64,000 nt of DNA from Sebastes aleutianus (GCA_916700875.1 CAKAKS010000022.1:10469013-10533012), one strand, 5' to 3'; counted from the first letter of the stretch, positions 22,201 through 33,453 are shown. Numbers and translations: made by a program. Notes: generated from the letters alone by a model not told the origin.

Positions 22201-22422
22201 CAACCCTATTCCTGTTAATTGATGCAGCTTGACATCGAATGGCAACACCCTGCCTCTTGGTTCCCGTCTAACCAGGATACGGCATCACATTGCATTATAA
22301 AAGACAAAAGTGTTTTGTGTTTACCTCCTCAGCATATAAAGAACAGCGCCGACACCAACAAATTTGAAGGATGGCCCGACGTGTTGGAGATGGAGGGCTG
22401 CGTGCCTCGGAGGCAGGACTGA
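16264..22422 (+). CDS. fam3c: FAM3C / ILEI secreted cytokine-like protein, 8 coding exons, 227 aa
   Basis: FAM3C (interleukin-like EMT inducer) is a secreted signalling protein of the FAM3 family with a compact beta-sandwich fold. Coding exons: 16264-16279, 16363-16467, 18381-18407, 19256-19379, 20348-20406, 20728-20778, 20865-20949, 21041-21167, 22333-22422. The first two make the signal/anchor (LAALIFAFLLAVFLAF near 10-25). The mature part has CGLSKSCP, GAASVVGP, NNVGRGLNIALING, FDMWGGEVAPFI, LGFRDNWVFVGGKG and IKTKSPFEQH, and ends EGCVPRRQD. Cysteines fall at 58, 64, 86 and 221 for the two family disulfides. All junctions keep frame and the total is 684 nt with the stop. FAM3A is less likely because the GKTGDVI and LNDEAKKLIADLG segments and the total length are FAM3C-like. 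(Nine coding segments are listed; the first carries only 16 coding bases.). Confidence 0.96.
16585..16685 (-). repeat. LINE-like fragment in fam3c intron
   Basis: The words 'aaggcagctttctttgtaga', 'attcaaagtgctttacataa' match the longer copy at 17204-17570. They are typical of inverted LINE 3' ends in fish. Confidence 0.6.
16980..17150 (-). repeat. Inverted LINE 3' end fragment in fam3c intron
   Basis: 'agtttatttgacagggacaa' and 'gaccttgtccctggtta' follow an AT-rich run. This resembles the inverted tail of Rex1/L2-type elements. No frame remains. Confidence 0.45.
17204..17570 (-). repeat. Longer inverted LINE-like copy in fam3c intron
   Basis: 'aaggcagctttatttgcata', 'gcaattcaaagtgctttaca' and then 'gagcttgttccaaatatttg', 'aaccatttagtgctttgtaa' are hallmark words of a common teleost retroelement 3' region read in reverse. 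The duplicated start at 16585 shows two insertions or a local duplication. Confidence 0.65.
17665..17815 (-). repeat. Inverted LINE tail fragment
   Basis: 'gatagatactttatttgtcc' and a following 'gaagacatcactagacc' resemble an inverted 3' end of an RTE/L2-type LINE, similar in start to 15440-15690. Confidence 0.5.
17891..18246. mobile_element. Palindromic foldback MITE in fam3c intron
   Basis: Two arms of about 118 nt (17891-18009 and 18128-18246) are inverted copies with roughly ten mismatches, around a 118-nt spacer. Each arm starts with TAAACTGGGGAAAAAA and includes 'gattatttctctg' and 'tttacatcgttggaaagcct'. TA dinucleotides flank both ends, as for Tc1/mariner-type insertion. No transposase frame exists. 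The open frames on opposite strands here (17840-18025 and 18029-18268) are the same arm read from both sides. Confidence 0.8.
18410..19255. other. fam3c intron, AT-rich with (ATT)n
   Basis: An (ATT)n run at about 18422-18441 and AT-rich sequence. No other exon or recognised element was seen. Confidence 0.5.
19380..20347. other. fam3c intron with a GC-richer island near 19545-19685
   Basis: Most of the intron is ordinary. The 19545-19685 part is richer in CG ('cgagcgccgccctctt', 'gacgttgtcagaaatggcgg') and looks like a dispersed repeat or promoter-like fragment. I cannot identify it. Confidence 0.35.
21269..21600 (+). repeat. Family B copy 2 (fam3c intron), right part degenerate
   Basis: It starts TTAAAGGAGCAGTGTGTAGC and includes 'ttgcagaaatggaata' and 'atatctacatacggagcag', shared with 46328-46684 and 58257-58806. 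Its right part (21525-21600, 'gtgttttccgtactgac') instead resembles inverted family E sequence, so two elements may be nested. Confidence 0.55.
21601..22332. other. Last part of the final fam3c intron, no exon seen
   Basis: It contains a short inverted pair: 'cgagaaggtaacccacaaat' near 21876 and 'cttgtgggttaccttct' near 22000, about 110 nt apart. Both flank a C/T-rich segment. No other structure was recognised. Confidence 0.4.
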
Positions 22423-23080
22423 GCTGACGTCTCTTCTCGCTCCTCGTCCTCCTGACATTCCTGTCCTCACGAGACTTTTTAGTGGTTACACTTCTTTGGG
22501 CTGAGAAAGGTCATTTCTTTTTACAGCTCTTTACCCACCAGAATAAAGAAGTTATTAGAAGGAAAGAGGAGCAGCTGTGAAACGTCAGCCCTGAGCAGGA
22601 AAGTGAAGCTCGGACCTTCTTCCGTTTGGATACGTACAGTAGATGCTTATTGGGGTTTTGTTTGGAAGCAGTAGCTAGAGTGCATTGATTAAAAGGGACT
22701 TACCTTTGATTATTGGCATACTATGACACTTTCTACCCGTAAGGCCCGCAGATTATTGCACTGTTGCTGCTGGAACAGATTTCTTCTGATCAGATTTGTT
22801 TCCATTACCTGATCCCTGCCTTAATCTTATTCCTTTTTTTTTTTTTTTTTTAACCAACATGCCTTTGTGATTCATTTTCTTCCTTTTCAGAGTTGCATTT
22901 ATTTTGAGAAAAATTATTAACAGGGTTTGAAGATATTTCTCGTCATGATACTATATCAAAATGTACCAAATTCACTGTGAAATTTGTAAATATTTTGCTT
23001 GGAGGAGGATTTCGAAGATCCTAATTTAAATGAACATTGTAATAATATAATTTCTTAAAATAAATGATATTGTTAGCAAT
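22423..23080 (+). other. fam3c: fam3c 3' UTR with poly(A) signals
   Basis: Non-coding sequence after the stop. AATAAA occurs at 22542-22547 and at 23059-23064, so alternative 3' ends are possible. A poly-T tract lies near 22837-22851. The distal signal is followed by a T/G-rich stretch. Confidence 0.6.
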
Positions 23081-23667
23081 GCGTGTGCGAGTGGATTAAA
23101 AGTGTTTTGTTACATCTATTTATTTCTTTGTGCTAATGAGATATATGTAGTTTCTATGTGCATATATGCAGTACAGTAGATGACGCACCCTGAACAGCTA
23201 ACAGCTGTGGATCAACACTATGAATTTACACAACATCCAGTATCCGTATTGACCGAGGTGTTAATCATTACCAAGTTAATCGCGCCATTTTACAACCACT
23301 TCCAAACAAGTTATAGGCTGTTAGATTTTTCACCTCAGGCAGGTGTCGTTCATGTGGCTGACGGGAAGGAAGGAAATAGTGATACTTCTATTAATCACTT
23401 GTGTCTTCCTGTCTTGTTTTCAGTTTACAGTTTCTACGAAAGTCCTTTTTAAAAGCAGTATTGAAGAAGCAATGGCGACTCCAAAAAGGCAAATTTTACC
23501 AGATTTGGAATAAATGGATAGAATTTAAAACCTCAACATGTTAGCCATGAAAAGTCATTTTGAACATTTTGTGCAGAGTAGTGTGATCTCTGGTGGAAAA
23601 AAAAACCCCTGAAAGCAAATAATCCAAAATCGGTTCATAAAATAGGGGCTACCTTCACTGTCTGATT
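23081..23667. other. Intergenic, no feature seen
   Basis: AT-rich sequence downstream of fam3c with no recognised exon or repeat. Confidence 0.5.
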
Positions 23668-24206
23668 TTAAAGAGGACCTATTATGTTTATGTTCAGGTA
23701 CATACTTGTATTTTGGGTTTCTACTAGAACATGTTTACATGCTTTAACGTAAAAAAAACAAAAAAAACAAAACGCTTTATTTTTCTCATATCGGCTCTTT
23801 TCACCCTCTGTCTGAAACGCTCTGTTTGAGCTCTGAAAAGCCCAGTCTGCTCTGATTGGTCAGCTGGCCCACTCTGTTGTGATTGGTCAACCGAACCAAA
23901 CTCTTTAGGCTCCGCTCCAGCTCCGCCCCAGCTCCGTTCTAACTAGCTTTGTTTGAGGGCGTGCCAATCTAGCCGCTAGGCAGGTGTTATGCAAATGTGT
24001 TACTTGGTGACATCACCACATTACGGAAAAAAGGCGGGATTCAAGCGAGGCGTTTCAGGCAGTTCAGGAGCAGTGTTTCTATGAAGGAGAGTAACTCCTT
24101 TTGGTGTGGACTTTGTAACTTTGCAGACCTTTTACATGCACAAAAAATATATATAACACACTAAAGGAAAGGGAAAAAGCACAAAAGCATAATAGGTCCT
24201 CTTTAA
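23668..24206. mobile_element. TTAA-flanked element, family A copy 2
   Basis: The ends are TTAAAGAGGACCTATTATG and CATAATAGGTCCTCTTTAA, a perfect inverted repeat flanked by TTAA. The interior has 'ctgattggtcagctggccc' and 'attatgcaaatgt', shared with copy 3. It is non-autonomous. The completeness of the inverted repeat suggests this is the youngest of the three. Confidence 0.85.
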
Positions 24207-26400
24207 AATATTTTATATTCCCTGCGTGCTATGTTATGTTTAAAGTTATGTATATTTTGCACTTACTTTTTACATTTTAGATCAGACGCTCTTAATCAGT
24301 GACTTACAATTAGTGCGGCTGAAATAGTTGCTCATACACATTTAAAGAAAACCTCTTCAAGAAATGCACCCTCTTCCTTCCTTCATCATATCACTGCTCC
24401 CGGTCTTTCTGCCGGTTTCAATGCGCTTCAAAAGAAAATCCCAATGCTCCGTGTCTCCTAATTTCACTCTGTCATGCTGACATGTCGTGCAAGAAAGTGA
24501 TGCTCGGTTGCAACATCTGCCGTCTTTAAGTTGACAAGCAGAGGGCGCCATTGCCTCATTTAATTTGGTGTCCTGTGGTTCATAGTAGTACAGTATGTGG
24601 AGTATGTGTTGTGCTTCAATAATATAAAATCATATGTCAGTGTCCTCATTAAAGTCTGTTTACGTACTCAACCACATAATCTCCTGCTTGGAGATTTTAT
24701 TAGCAGCATGTCACACCATCTCATGAGTGTATAATCACTAAAAAAAAGTGGGGCCTGATGGGTTGAATATGATTTTGGTCTAATTTAAACTAACATTTGA
24801 TATCTTTCTGTTGCATAATTCATATGCCAGATATGAGAAAAGTACATGCCGTGTGTATCACCGGAGTGTGAGAGATCTCAAGGCTCTATCGAGGCCTCGG
24901 TGTGTGTCCTTGATGCTGTGTTTGTGCATGCGACCTACGCATCAACCGCATCACACGATGTTATGAAATTTTTCCGTCCTCCTACTCAGTGCGAGTGCAT
25001 TAACATTGCGATACCTCGGTCTCTATTCATGTGGACGCTCACATAGCACCGTAATCTGACAACTCATGGCATGTACTATCACTCATCATTCGTGTATTTC
25101 TAGTCACATATGTTGCACATGACTCCTCTCAAGGTTTCGTCCCTCCCTCTGCCAACGGATTGACCTTTCTGAGTTCCCCTCAACACACAGAGCTCTCCCT
25201 TATTCCCACTAAATGAAAAAACTCTCCCTCTGATCTCATCTGAGCCCCGAGCACGACATCCCTCTGACATCTTATATATCCCCATGTGTGTGTTTATGTA
25301 AGGGTTGAGCATTTGTTCGGCAGCAGTTCCAGCGCATATATATTGTTTATGCTTCACATTACTTGCATGTGGGCCTGAAGTCATGTTATTGTTTGCCTGT
25401 TGAAGAGAGGTTTGTGAAGCCTTTAAGAGTGTATGTTCGTGTAGGCCGAAACCTCCTCTGAGCGCCGAGAGATGAGGTGTGGGAGTGAATCGTATCTCTC
25501 TCATCTTATATAAGACGCGCTATATGATGCATTATGTATTTCCCGTCGCATAAAACCTCTAATGATGAGGCAATCTCGTGGGAGCCCGAGGGCAAAGCTG
25601 TATAAACACAGGAGGACTATGAGGATAACGTGCTCTCACGAAAAACAGGAGACGTGGGTACATTTTTTTGTTGTTGTTGTTATCGTAAAGAACTTCTCCC
25701 CTTCTGCAGGCTTCCCAAAATAAATCTGTCCGCTAAACAAAAGCGCTCGCCTCTCAAAGAACCTCTTAAGAGCTTAACTTTCTCATTCCCCCGTCGCTGT
25801 GGTCGACCTCCGACCTCTCACCTCTGCCCTTTCATCCCCCTAAACCAAGCCGCTCTCATGCTTCTGTTTGCTCCAAAACAACAGCTCTCCTCGACTAACC
25901 ATGAAGCTTTAAATTGCATTTTCTAACTTTGTCGCCCCTATTACTGTGACTAAAACACACTCGTGGCCTTAATTACGTGCCCAGCTGACCATATCTCACA
26001 TGGTGACTGTAAAGCCAAACACTATTAACCCACTGCTGACCACGTTTTACCTCAGACTTACCAAGACCTGACTGACCTTTTCAAAAAACAGTCTCTATAC
26101 TTATCTTTATGACTCTGCAGCCCCAAAATGTGCATGACTCAAACACAAGAAACTTATGAACATCATACATATCATGACCACTGGTGGCCAGAGGTGATAT
26201 TACAACAGTCTATGCTCCTGCATGCAGTGTTTTTGCAATATACTTTGTGGCCAGCAGTGGCAGCACTGAGCAGAAAGCTGCTTCCTCACTGTGATGTGAG
26301 GAGGAAACTCTGCAGCTTCTTTTAGTGTTGCATTGACTTGAAAGGTGAAATCCACTGATTTTACACATCAACTTCAGTTTTACTTGTCATGCTGAGTCAG
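24207..26400. other. Non-repetitive intergenic sequence
   Basis: No coding exon was identified. A 134-residue minus-strand open frame (25100-25504) has no recognisable domain. A CTCF-like site lies at 24535-24549. The stretch 24840-25640 is low in repeats and could be regulatory, but nothing decisive is seen. Confidence 0.4.
24535..24549 (+). promoter_or_regulatory. CTCF-like motif
   Basis: CAAGCAGAGGGCGCC fits 14 of 15 positions of the vertebrate consensus CCASYAGRKGGCRSY as I recall it. It lies outside the repeats I recognise, about 2.1 kb past the fam3c stop. A single motif match is weak evidence of binding. Confidence 0.3.
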
Positions 26401-26419
26401 TTTGTGCAAACAATTTGAT

Positions 26420-26645
26420 ATATTTAGCATTTTACTAATCCTCTCATTTTAATTATTCTTAATGGTATCTGTTTTTAATTTCTCTTATATATTTTAGCAT
26501 GTAATGTCCTCTTATTGTCTCATTTTATCGCCTATCTGACCTTGTTGGAATGTGTTGCATTTTTATTGTCTTTTGTAAAGCACTTTGAGCTGCTTCTCTT
26601 GTATGAATAGTGCTCTATAAATAAAGATATTATTACTATTATTAT
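26420..26645 (+). repeat. LINE/SINE-type 3' tail
   Basis: 'gtaaagcactttgagctgct', 'tgctctataaataaag' and then ATT repeats form a standard teleost retroelement 3' end. The upstream limit is unclear. Confidence 0.65.
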
Positions 26646-27003
26646 AGTAGATTGCCTCCAAAATGATTTTATACAGTGTGATACAGATTGAAATTTTATT
26701 AGGCCCATCTCACACCATAAAGAAGAATACTTTCTCTCCCATGTGTTTGTCCTCAGGTTCCCTCTGATATCCACCCAGGTCATATTATATATTGTAGTAT
26801 GAATGCCCTGGATCAAGGCTACTGGTTATTTGTGCATTCCTATATTGTTTGTAGGCTGTAACCACTCCCCCTAATCTGCCTCTTATCTGATACTGAACCC
26901 CGGACAGAGACCGGCCCTCTTGTTTACGCCCAGCTCTGCACATTAACCCTCCGCCTCCCTCAACACTTTTTCCACAAACTGTTTCTTTCCGGTTCCTCAC
27001 TCT

Positions 27004-27310
27004 TGTCAAGTCAAGTCAGTTTTAAGTATATAGCCAAATATCAAATTACAAATTTGCTTCAAAGGGCTACAATCTGTACAGCATACGACCCCCTCTATTC
27101 TTAGACTCTGGAAACTCCTTGAAACTCGAAACCTACCCTAAACAATCTTTAACAAAAGGGGAAAAAGAGAAAACCTCAGGAAGAGCAGCAGAGGAAGGAT
27201 TCCTCTTCCAGGAATGACAGACATGCGATAGATGTGGTGTGCACAGAATAGACCAAACACGGACTATAAGTACTAATGTACTAATGGTAACAGGTACAAG
27301 GCCTGAAGTA
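27004..27310. repeat. Dispersed teleost repeat
   Basis: It begins with 'tcaagtcaagtcagtttta' and contains 'aacctcaggaagagcagcag' and 'gaaggattcctcttccagga', words seen in a widespread fish retroelement. No frame remains and the class is not assigned. Confidence 0.5.
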
Positions 27311-27483
27311 ATCAAAGAATATAAGCAAATAACTAAACATTACGGCGAAAAGACAAGTTTTAAAGGGGACATATCATGAAAAACTTGATATCTAACTGTT
27401 GCATCCTGACGTTATTGGTGCCGACATGGATTACGATGTTTCTAAACCTATAGGTGCTTGAGTTCCAGGGGATGCCCCCCTAA

Positions 27484-27917
27484 TGCTAAAGGTCTTTACA
27501 CATGTTCGTGCTATGAATTTGCACGTCAATTTATTCTTTTGAATTGTTGATTTTGTCATGATTACTTTCACAAAAAACTTAAACACTACGCGGCAAAAAA
27601 GCATCACAATTTTTTTGGAACAAGGTCGATTTTCGGAGCTTTCGCACCGCGAATAAAGGCATCGACCAATTGCGTTGTGTGGAACGGGATGAGTTGCGCC
27701 TATATTTATGAAACAACAACACAGAGGATCCTTTGTCCGAACCAAGACAGCAAATTGTATTACTCCTTTCAACCTTGACAAAGGTAGCGCAGACCAGATC
27801 AACTCCTTCCGTTCTTACCTTTCACAATAAAAGCCCTAGATATATAATATTCGCAGGCGAGTATTTCACATTTTTGTGTTGTTTATTCGTCACGCCCCCC
27901 GGTGTGTAAAGGCCTTA
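27484..27917. mobile_element. Family D element, copy 1, with terminal inverted repeats
   Basis: The left end CTAAAGGTCTTTACACATG and right end GGTGTGTAAAGGCCTTAAG are inverted. The interior includes 'gagttgcgcctatattta' and 'ctttcacaataaaagcccta', repeated at 60440-60758. There is no transposase. It is a non-autonomous DNA element of unknown superfamily, about 430 bp. Confidence 0.65.
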
Positions 27918-29180
27918 AGACTGCGTCGATTGTAAATAAAAAGTAATAAAATGACTGAGAAGAAGAGTGAAGAGATTAAAACAGAAAATCAAGGAGGGAG
28001 AAAGAGTAGAGCGTCAAAGCAGCTATGCAAAGGTGGAGCAACCCCTCCCCCCCACTCAATCTCAGCAATGACCTCACTGCCCTTGTTTTCCGCCTCACCT
28101 CCAATACTATAATTGCCTCTCCGACACACAGACATACACACACACACACAAATCCAGACAGCTGTGTTTACACTCAGTGGGTCTGTGGGAACTTCCTGCT
28201 GACCTCAGCACAGACAGACAAACACCAGCCGGCCCACAGACCCTCAACTGGATCGATAGCTGATCATATGGATCTTTTCACACACTCACAATATTTCTAA
28301 GTGGACACACACAGTCAGACTGACCCGACTTGATGGAACTATTGTGCATGGCAGTATATAACTCTAAAGTATTACCTTAAGGTCAGTTTCTTTGTTGTAG
28401 TTACAGTTACATGTGTTGTTTTTCCCACCAAGTCTTTTTCTGGGAAACCTGAAAACGTAATCAAGTTTTAACACTGTTGCATGCTAAAAGCACTGACTGA
28501 AACAGCAGTAACCTTTTCACCCGTACTAATGGCTTACATGGTTCACACACAAATACACACACGGCCCCTCTGGTCCTGTCTGTGAAACAAAGGTCTCATT
28601 CATAGTCATAATCATTCTGACTTTCTGCTGCTTCTAGGCTCCGAGAAGGTGAGGTGGATCAGATCACTGAAAAACAGACAACTCCCGTTTTTGATAAAAC
28701 TCCCTCCCCTGCAAACTGGTATTTCTTTAGGTGCAAACTGTGCTTTGCAAAGTTTTATTGTACTTATTTATTCAAAAGGATCATTTGTGGCATTGTAACT
28801 ACAGCTTTACCATATAGTGTAGAAGCCAATGTCAAATATCTGAATATAATCTTTCTAAACAGCTTACCCAAGTTTATTGTTTTTAGCAGTGCTTAAGAAA
28901 TGGTGCTGTGGGTGTTCAGCCAGGGGAACTGAATAAATTACAACTTGTTCTGACATGCAATTTCAGTCCAGAACCAAAAACGAAACAAACACAAATCCAG
29001 AGATGCTCTATGAAAAACAACCATTTCTCTGATTATATTAAAAACACATGAAGAGTTTGACTTTAGATGCAATAAATAGAAATGTGTCCTTACACGTAAG
29101 AATACCTGTTATATCATGGGAAGGCGTATAAATACACAACATTTTAAGGACATTCCGTGTGTCGTGATGATCCATTTTAG
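27918..29180. other. Intergenic, (AC)n at 28137-28150, otherwise nothing seen
   Basis: Non-repetitive sequence apart from a short CA run. No exon was recognised. Confidence 0.5.
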
Positions 29181-29560
29181 GCATTTCGTGTGTCATTTCA
29201 CGCCACGGGGTTAACGTTGTGAAGCGGCTTTTTCGCGTGTCATTTAATGTCACGTCGTTACCGTGAAATGGTCAACAAAACTACGGTAACGGACGCAGTT
29301 AGGTTTAGGAAAAACATCATGGTTGGGCCTAAAATAAGTATGTAAACTAAGTAAAATACCTACGTAAACAATGTAACATAAGTACGGAAAACACGTCACA
29401 AACATCACTGACATAACCTCAGAATTACACTTTAGGACACAAACCGTAACAAACTCCGTAAGCGGTCTTTCTAACTTTCTATTTTACGTCTCTAGCTCCG
29501 TGCGTAGCATATTCACACAGATGGATTTACATTGCAGTCAGTACAGACTTAATGGCATGA
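29180..29560. repeat. Dispersed repeat family E, copy 2
   Basis: It contains 'cagttaggtttaggaaaaac', 'gtatgtaaactaagtaaaat' and 'acagatggatttacattgca'. These correspond to copy 1 (2700-3245) and, in part, to 60050-60430. The upstream side has short repeats of 'cgtgtgtcattt'. Confidence 0.55.
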
Positions 29561-31020
29561 AATGGCAGCCAAAAGCTGTTATTGAATGCGAAATGGGTAC
29601 AAAGTGGATCCTCATCCTATTTTAAATATAGTCCTGACTTAGTCCCGTGTTCAAAATGACTGATGTAAGCATTAAGAACTTAGATTTAAATACTCACTCG
29701 TCTTATTTCATGTATTAATAGTGTTTGAACTTTAGTGGTAGGGCATCTCTTGTGTTTACATTTGGACAAAAAGTGCGTTTTCTGACTTTTTGTTTTCCTA
29801 CCTTCAGTATCTACCCCGTGCATTCAGAGATCAGAGCATCTAAAAGCTGTCTGGAAGAATATCATTAATGTTGCTGATGAACTTTTCCCTCCCGTGACCA
29901 CAAAGTCTGCTTCATTCATTATGCAACAGTGTGTCTACAGTCCAGACAACACTCTCCTCTGCTTTCCCTGACTGAGCACTATCACTCCGTAAGCTGTGAT
30001 CCCTTCCCAGAGTAATGCACAGCGCTTTAGGGCGTCAGTGCACTTGCCATTGACTATCTTGTTTGCATCACCAGTATGGCTGAAATGATAATATACGTTC
30101 TGCTTATTCTAAAGGCTATAAAGGAAAGCAGGTGAGAGATTAACTTCATGAAGGAGAGCTGGGTGACGTTCAACAACCCTGTTAGAGTTGATATGTGTAA
30201 CATGTGAGAGAGTTACTGACCAAATCAATGGCTTTGACAAGAGTTATTCCACTGTTGTACATATATATGTGCCATCACAAGTATCAGAATGATTACATGT
30301 TAACTCACACAGCCGTTACTATGCCAGCTGGTACTGAGAGAGCAGAAAATCACACTATATTTTTCTGGGAAGCCAGAGCAGCCTTTTCCCATAACTACAG
30401 CCATCTCATGAATTTCATCGCATCAATTTGCATCTCGCATGCCCTTCGCTTCACAACACATACTTAAGAACAGCGTACCGTAAAAAACGGATGCAGAATT
30501 ATAAACAGCACTACTCTGAGCTCATGTCATCTCAGTGTGCTCTCGGTGTGTTTGGAGCCAATTTCTCTTGCAGGGTCGACCGTAGCCTTTTTATAGCCCT
30601 ATAGGCAAGGTTATATCAGCTCTAAATTATTGGCCCTGTGTGTGAATGGAGAATAATCATCCCAAAGACTCTGAGTTACGTAAAACTCTAAAATTAAGTC
30701 AAGAATATATTTATTTTTTCATTTAACATTTATTTTTTATAAGTAAGTTTAAGTATGAATCAATGCCACATACCACAGTATTCAGAGCTAAGCTACTTTC
30801 CAATGTCTGTCCCCCAATGGTTTTGTGTATTAAGCCCAACAAGAAAACAATGACACAACGAAATGATCATAGCCCAAATTAAATGATCATTAAAGCAAAC
30901 ACGGGGGAAATAAGGCTGTAGTTAGCGAAAGCGATCCTTTCACGCAGGTTTGATACAGTTTAGGATGGAAATAAAGTAAATTGTTCATTAGTTTTCCAGA
31001 TGTTTCGGGTTATCTACTGA
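29561..31020. other. Intergenic, no feature seen
   Basis: No exon, tandem repeat or recognised transposon. Confidence 0.45.
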
Positions 31021-31120
31021 TTCACTGGTGGCGACCGCCCCCCTTGGTGCCCCCATGTTTAAACAAACCACAACAAAAGTGCTCTCTTTGATGCCCTTAT
31101 GGTAGATAAAACATGATAAA

Positions 31121-31636
31121 GTGCCCTTCCAGTGGAGAAAACGGGATGAAGTGCCCTCTAGTGTGCCCTTCCAGTAGAGAAAACGTGATGAGGTGCCCTC
31201 TAGGGTGCCCTTCCAGTGGAGAAAACGTGATGAAGTGCCCTTTAGTGTGCCCTTCCAGTGGAGAAAACGTGATGAAGTGCCCTCTAGTGTGCCTTTCCAG
31301 TGGAGAAAACATAATGAAGTGCCCTCTAGTGTGCCCTTCCAGTGGAGAAAATGTGATGAAGTGCCCTCTAGTGTGCCCTTCCAGTGGAGAAAACGTGATG
31401 AAGCGCCCTCTAGTGTGCCCTTCCAGTGGAGAAAACGTGATGAAGTGCCCTCTAGTGTGCCCTTCCAGTGGAGAAAACGTGATGAAGTGCCCTTTAGTGT
31501 GCTCTTCCAGTGAAGAAAACGTGATGAAGTGCCCTTTAGTGTGCCCTTCCAGAGGAGAAAAAGTGATGAAGTGCCCTCTAGTGTGCCCTTCCAGTGGTGA
31601 AAACATGATGAAGCGCCCTCGTGTGCCCTTTTTCAC
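31121..31636 (+). repeat. 42-bp minisatellite array, about 12 units
   Basis: The unit starts GTGCCCTTCCAGTGGAGAAA and continues ACGTGATGAAGTGCCCTCTAGT to 42 bp, repeated from 31121 with only a few substitutions per copy. As 42 is divisible by three, long open frames appear on both strands (about 177-179 residues); they are a by-product. A leader 'cttggtgcccccatgttt' precedes it at 31043. Confidence 0.95.
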
Positions 31637-31639
31637 TTA

Positions 31640-33420
31640 TTTCTGACATTTTCAAGAATGGCAGAATTACCCACCCGCCTCCTAAAAGATCATAACAAAG
31701 ATCAGAACCTCCACAACCACAGATAAGAGCCAGCGGATTGAACGAGTTCTTTAAGATGAAAACACCCCATACAGAGTTTGTCTGTTCTGGATATTGTTCA
31801 ACTTTGAACCAGTTCCTGCACCAGCAGCCGTGCGTGCAACCTCAGAAACATAACCATGTGGACAGTGAAAATGATGTGTGCAGGGGAGCCCCCCAGACAA
31901 GGGAGGGGTCCTCAGCCACGGGTCGGCTCTGCTATGTGGTTTTCACTGTAGGCGATGTGTTAGATGGTGTCCATATGTGGAGAGAGAGGCACTATGCATT
32001 CATACAGTAGTTGTTTCCATGGATATATTGTTCACTGTCCTTTTACAGCCTTGAAAACAAGACAGATGTAAAATTGTTTTACACTGAATTTGAACCTATT
32101 TTCTACTCTACAGCAAAGTGTAGATTTCTACAGCAACCGCAGGGAAATCACATTAGCTGTGACCTTGTAAAAGTGTGAAATCTCACTGTATCGCATTGCT
32201 TTTGACGTGGTTTTTCTTTCTCCCGGAACAAAGCGTAGTGAATCCCACCTTGTGACCATCTTTATCAGTTCTCTATCTGAGGTCAACAGGAAACTATTTG
32301 GAATTCATAACTTCAGAAACAATGGACCTTTAACATTATAAAAGCTACACAACTCCCATGGCATAACAAGCAGAGAATCAGAGTGAGGAGGAGGTACACG
32401 GATCAGCTTATCATAAACGGTGTTTAAAGTAACAGCATGTGGCTGATTTGATTCTCTTCTAGCCCTCTAAATGTTCTCATGTGTTAAAATAAACACTGTA
32501 ATAAATCTATGGTATATTGTGCGTGCTATATATACAGTATATATTTAACGTGGCGTTGCCTCCACGGCGGTTTTATTTTGTTAAATACAATTTTCTAACA
32601 TTCGAAATGAAATGGTTTCCATAAAGGAACTGTTTTGACTGGAAAAGACCTCAGAGCTGAGAGCGGACTGAGTAAACAAAGTCCACTAATGGCAGTCATG
32701 TTGCTTTACCATTTGTGCGTGCATACTTTGAGATCCTGCCAAGCCAACTGTATAGGTGACGGTATTTCACAGTTTCCCTCCTGCTGTACAAACGCTGGAC
32801 TGTCTGCTGGGTGTTTTTGCTTCCATAAAAGGGATGCAGGTGTGCGGGTTTGACCTGTACCTACACCTCATAGTATGCCCCTACACACATACACACACAC
32901 ATTTAGATCCTATGAGAGTTGTGTTGCCTCACACTCCCGGGTGAATTTTGGTAAAAATAACTTGAGGCTGTTTCTCAACCCTTTGAGTGTCAACAGAGCT
33001 TCACACCTCCACAGTCTAGAGTTGTTTTTATTGGATAGGTTGGTGTTTTGTAAGGGGCCACACAATATTTATGTATCTTGTTTTGTTTTTTTTCCCCCTG
33101 AATTTGTGATTTTTGTTAGTTGTATAGAAGTATTTCCTTTTTCTGTAGCTTAATTTTTTTACTTTTTTGTAATATTCAGCATTTCATTTTTGATCATTTC
33201 AAGTTTTTTTCACACTGAAAATACAAAACAAAGTGTAAAGAGATGGACAAGTATGTCACACTGGGAGCTGTCAGAGACCTGTAAAATGTCTGTAAGAGTG
33301 TTCATGAATGGTTTAAGGTTCGGGTGTTTGAGAACTCGTGTGAGTAAATTTGTGTTTGTGGAGCCGATGCACCATTTCTGTCAAACTGGAGTTTTTAAAG
33401 GGTGCATGCATGCAAAACTA
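31640..33420. other. Sequence between the two minisatellite arrays
   Basis: No exon or recognised repeat apart from a short CA run at about 32884-32901. It may be the interior of a larger element bounded by the two arrays (see findings). Confidence 0.4.
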
Positions 33421-33439
33421 CACACACACACACACACAC
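33421..33439 (+). repeat. (CA)n microsatellite
   Basis: A short CA run directly before the second minisatellite leader. Confidence 0.85.
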
Positions 33440-33453
33440 GCACACAAACACAG

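Noticed and set aside
25100..25504. 134-residue minus-strand open frame
   Set aside because: No recognisable domain, no splice or poly(A) context, and composition like the surrounding non-coding DNA.
31097..31646. Long open frames (about 177-179 residues) on both strands
   Set aside because: They are produced by a 42-bp tandem unit whose length is a multiple of three; both strands and more than one phase are open, and there is no start context or splice signal.
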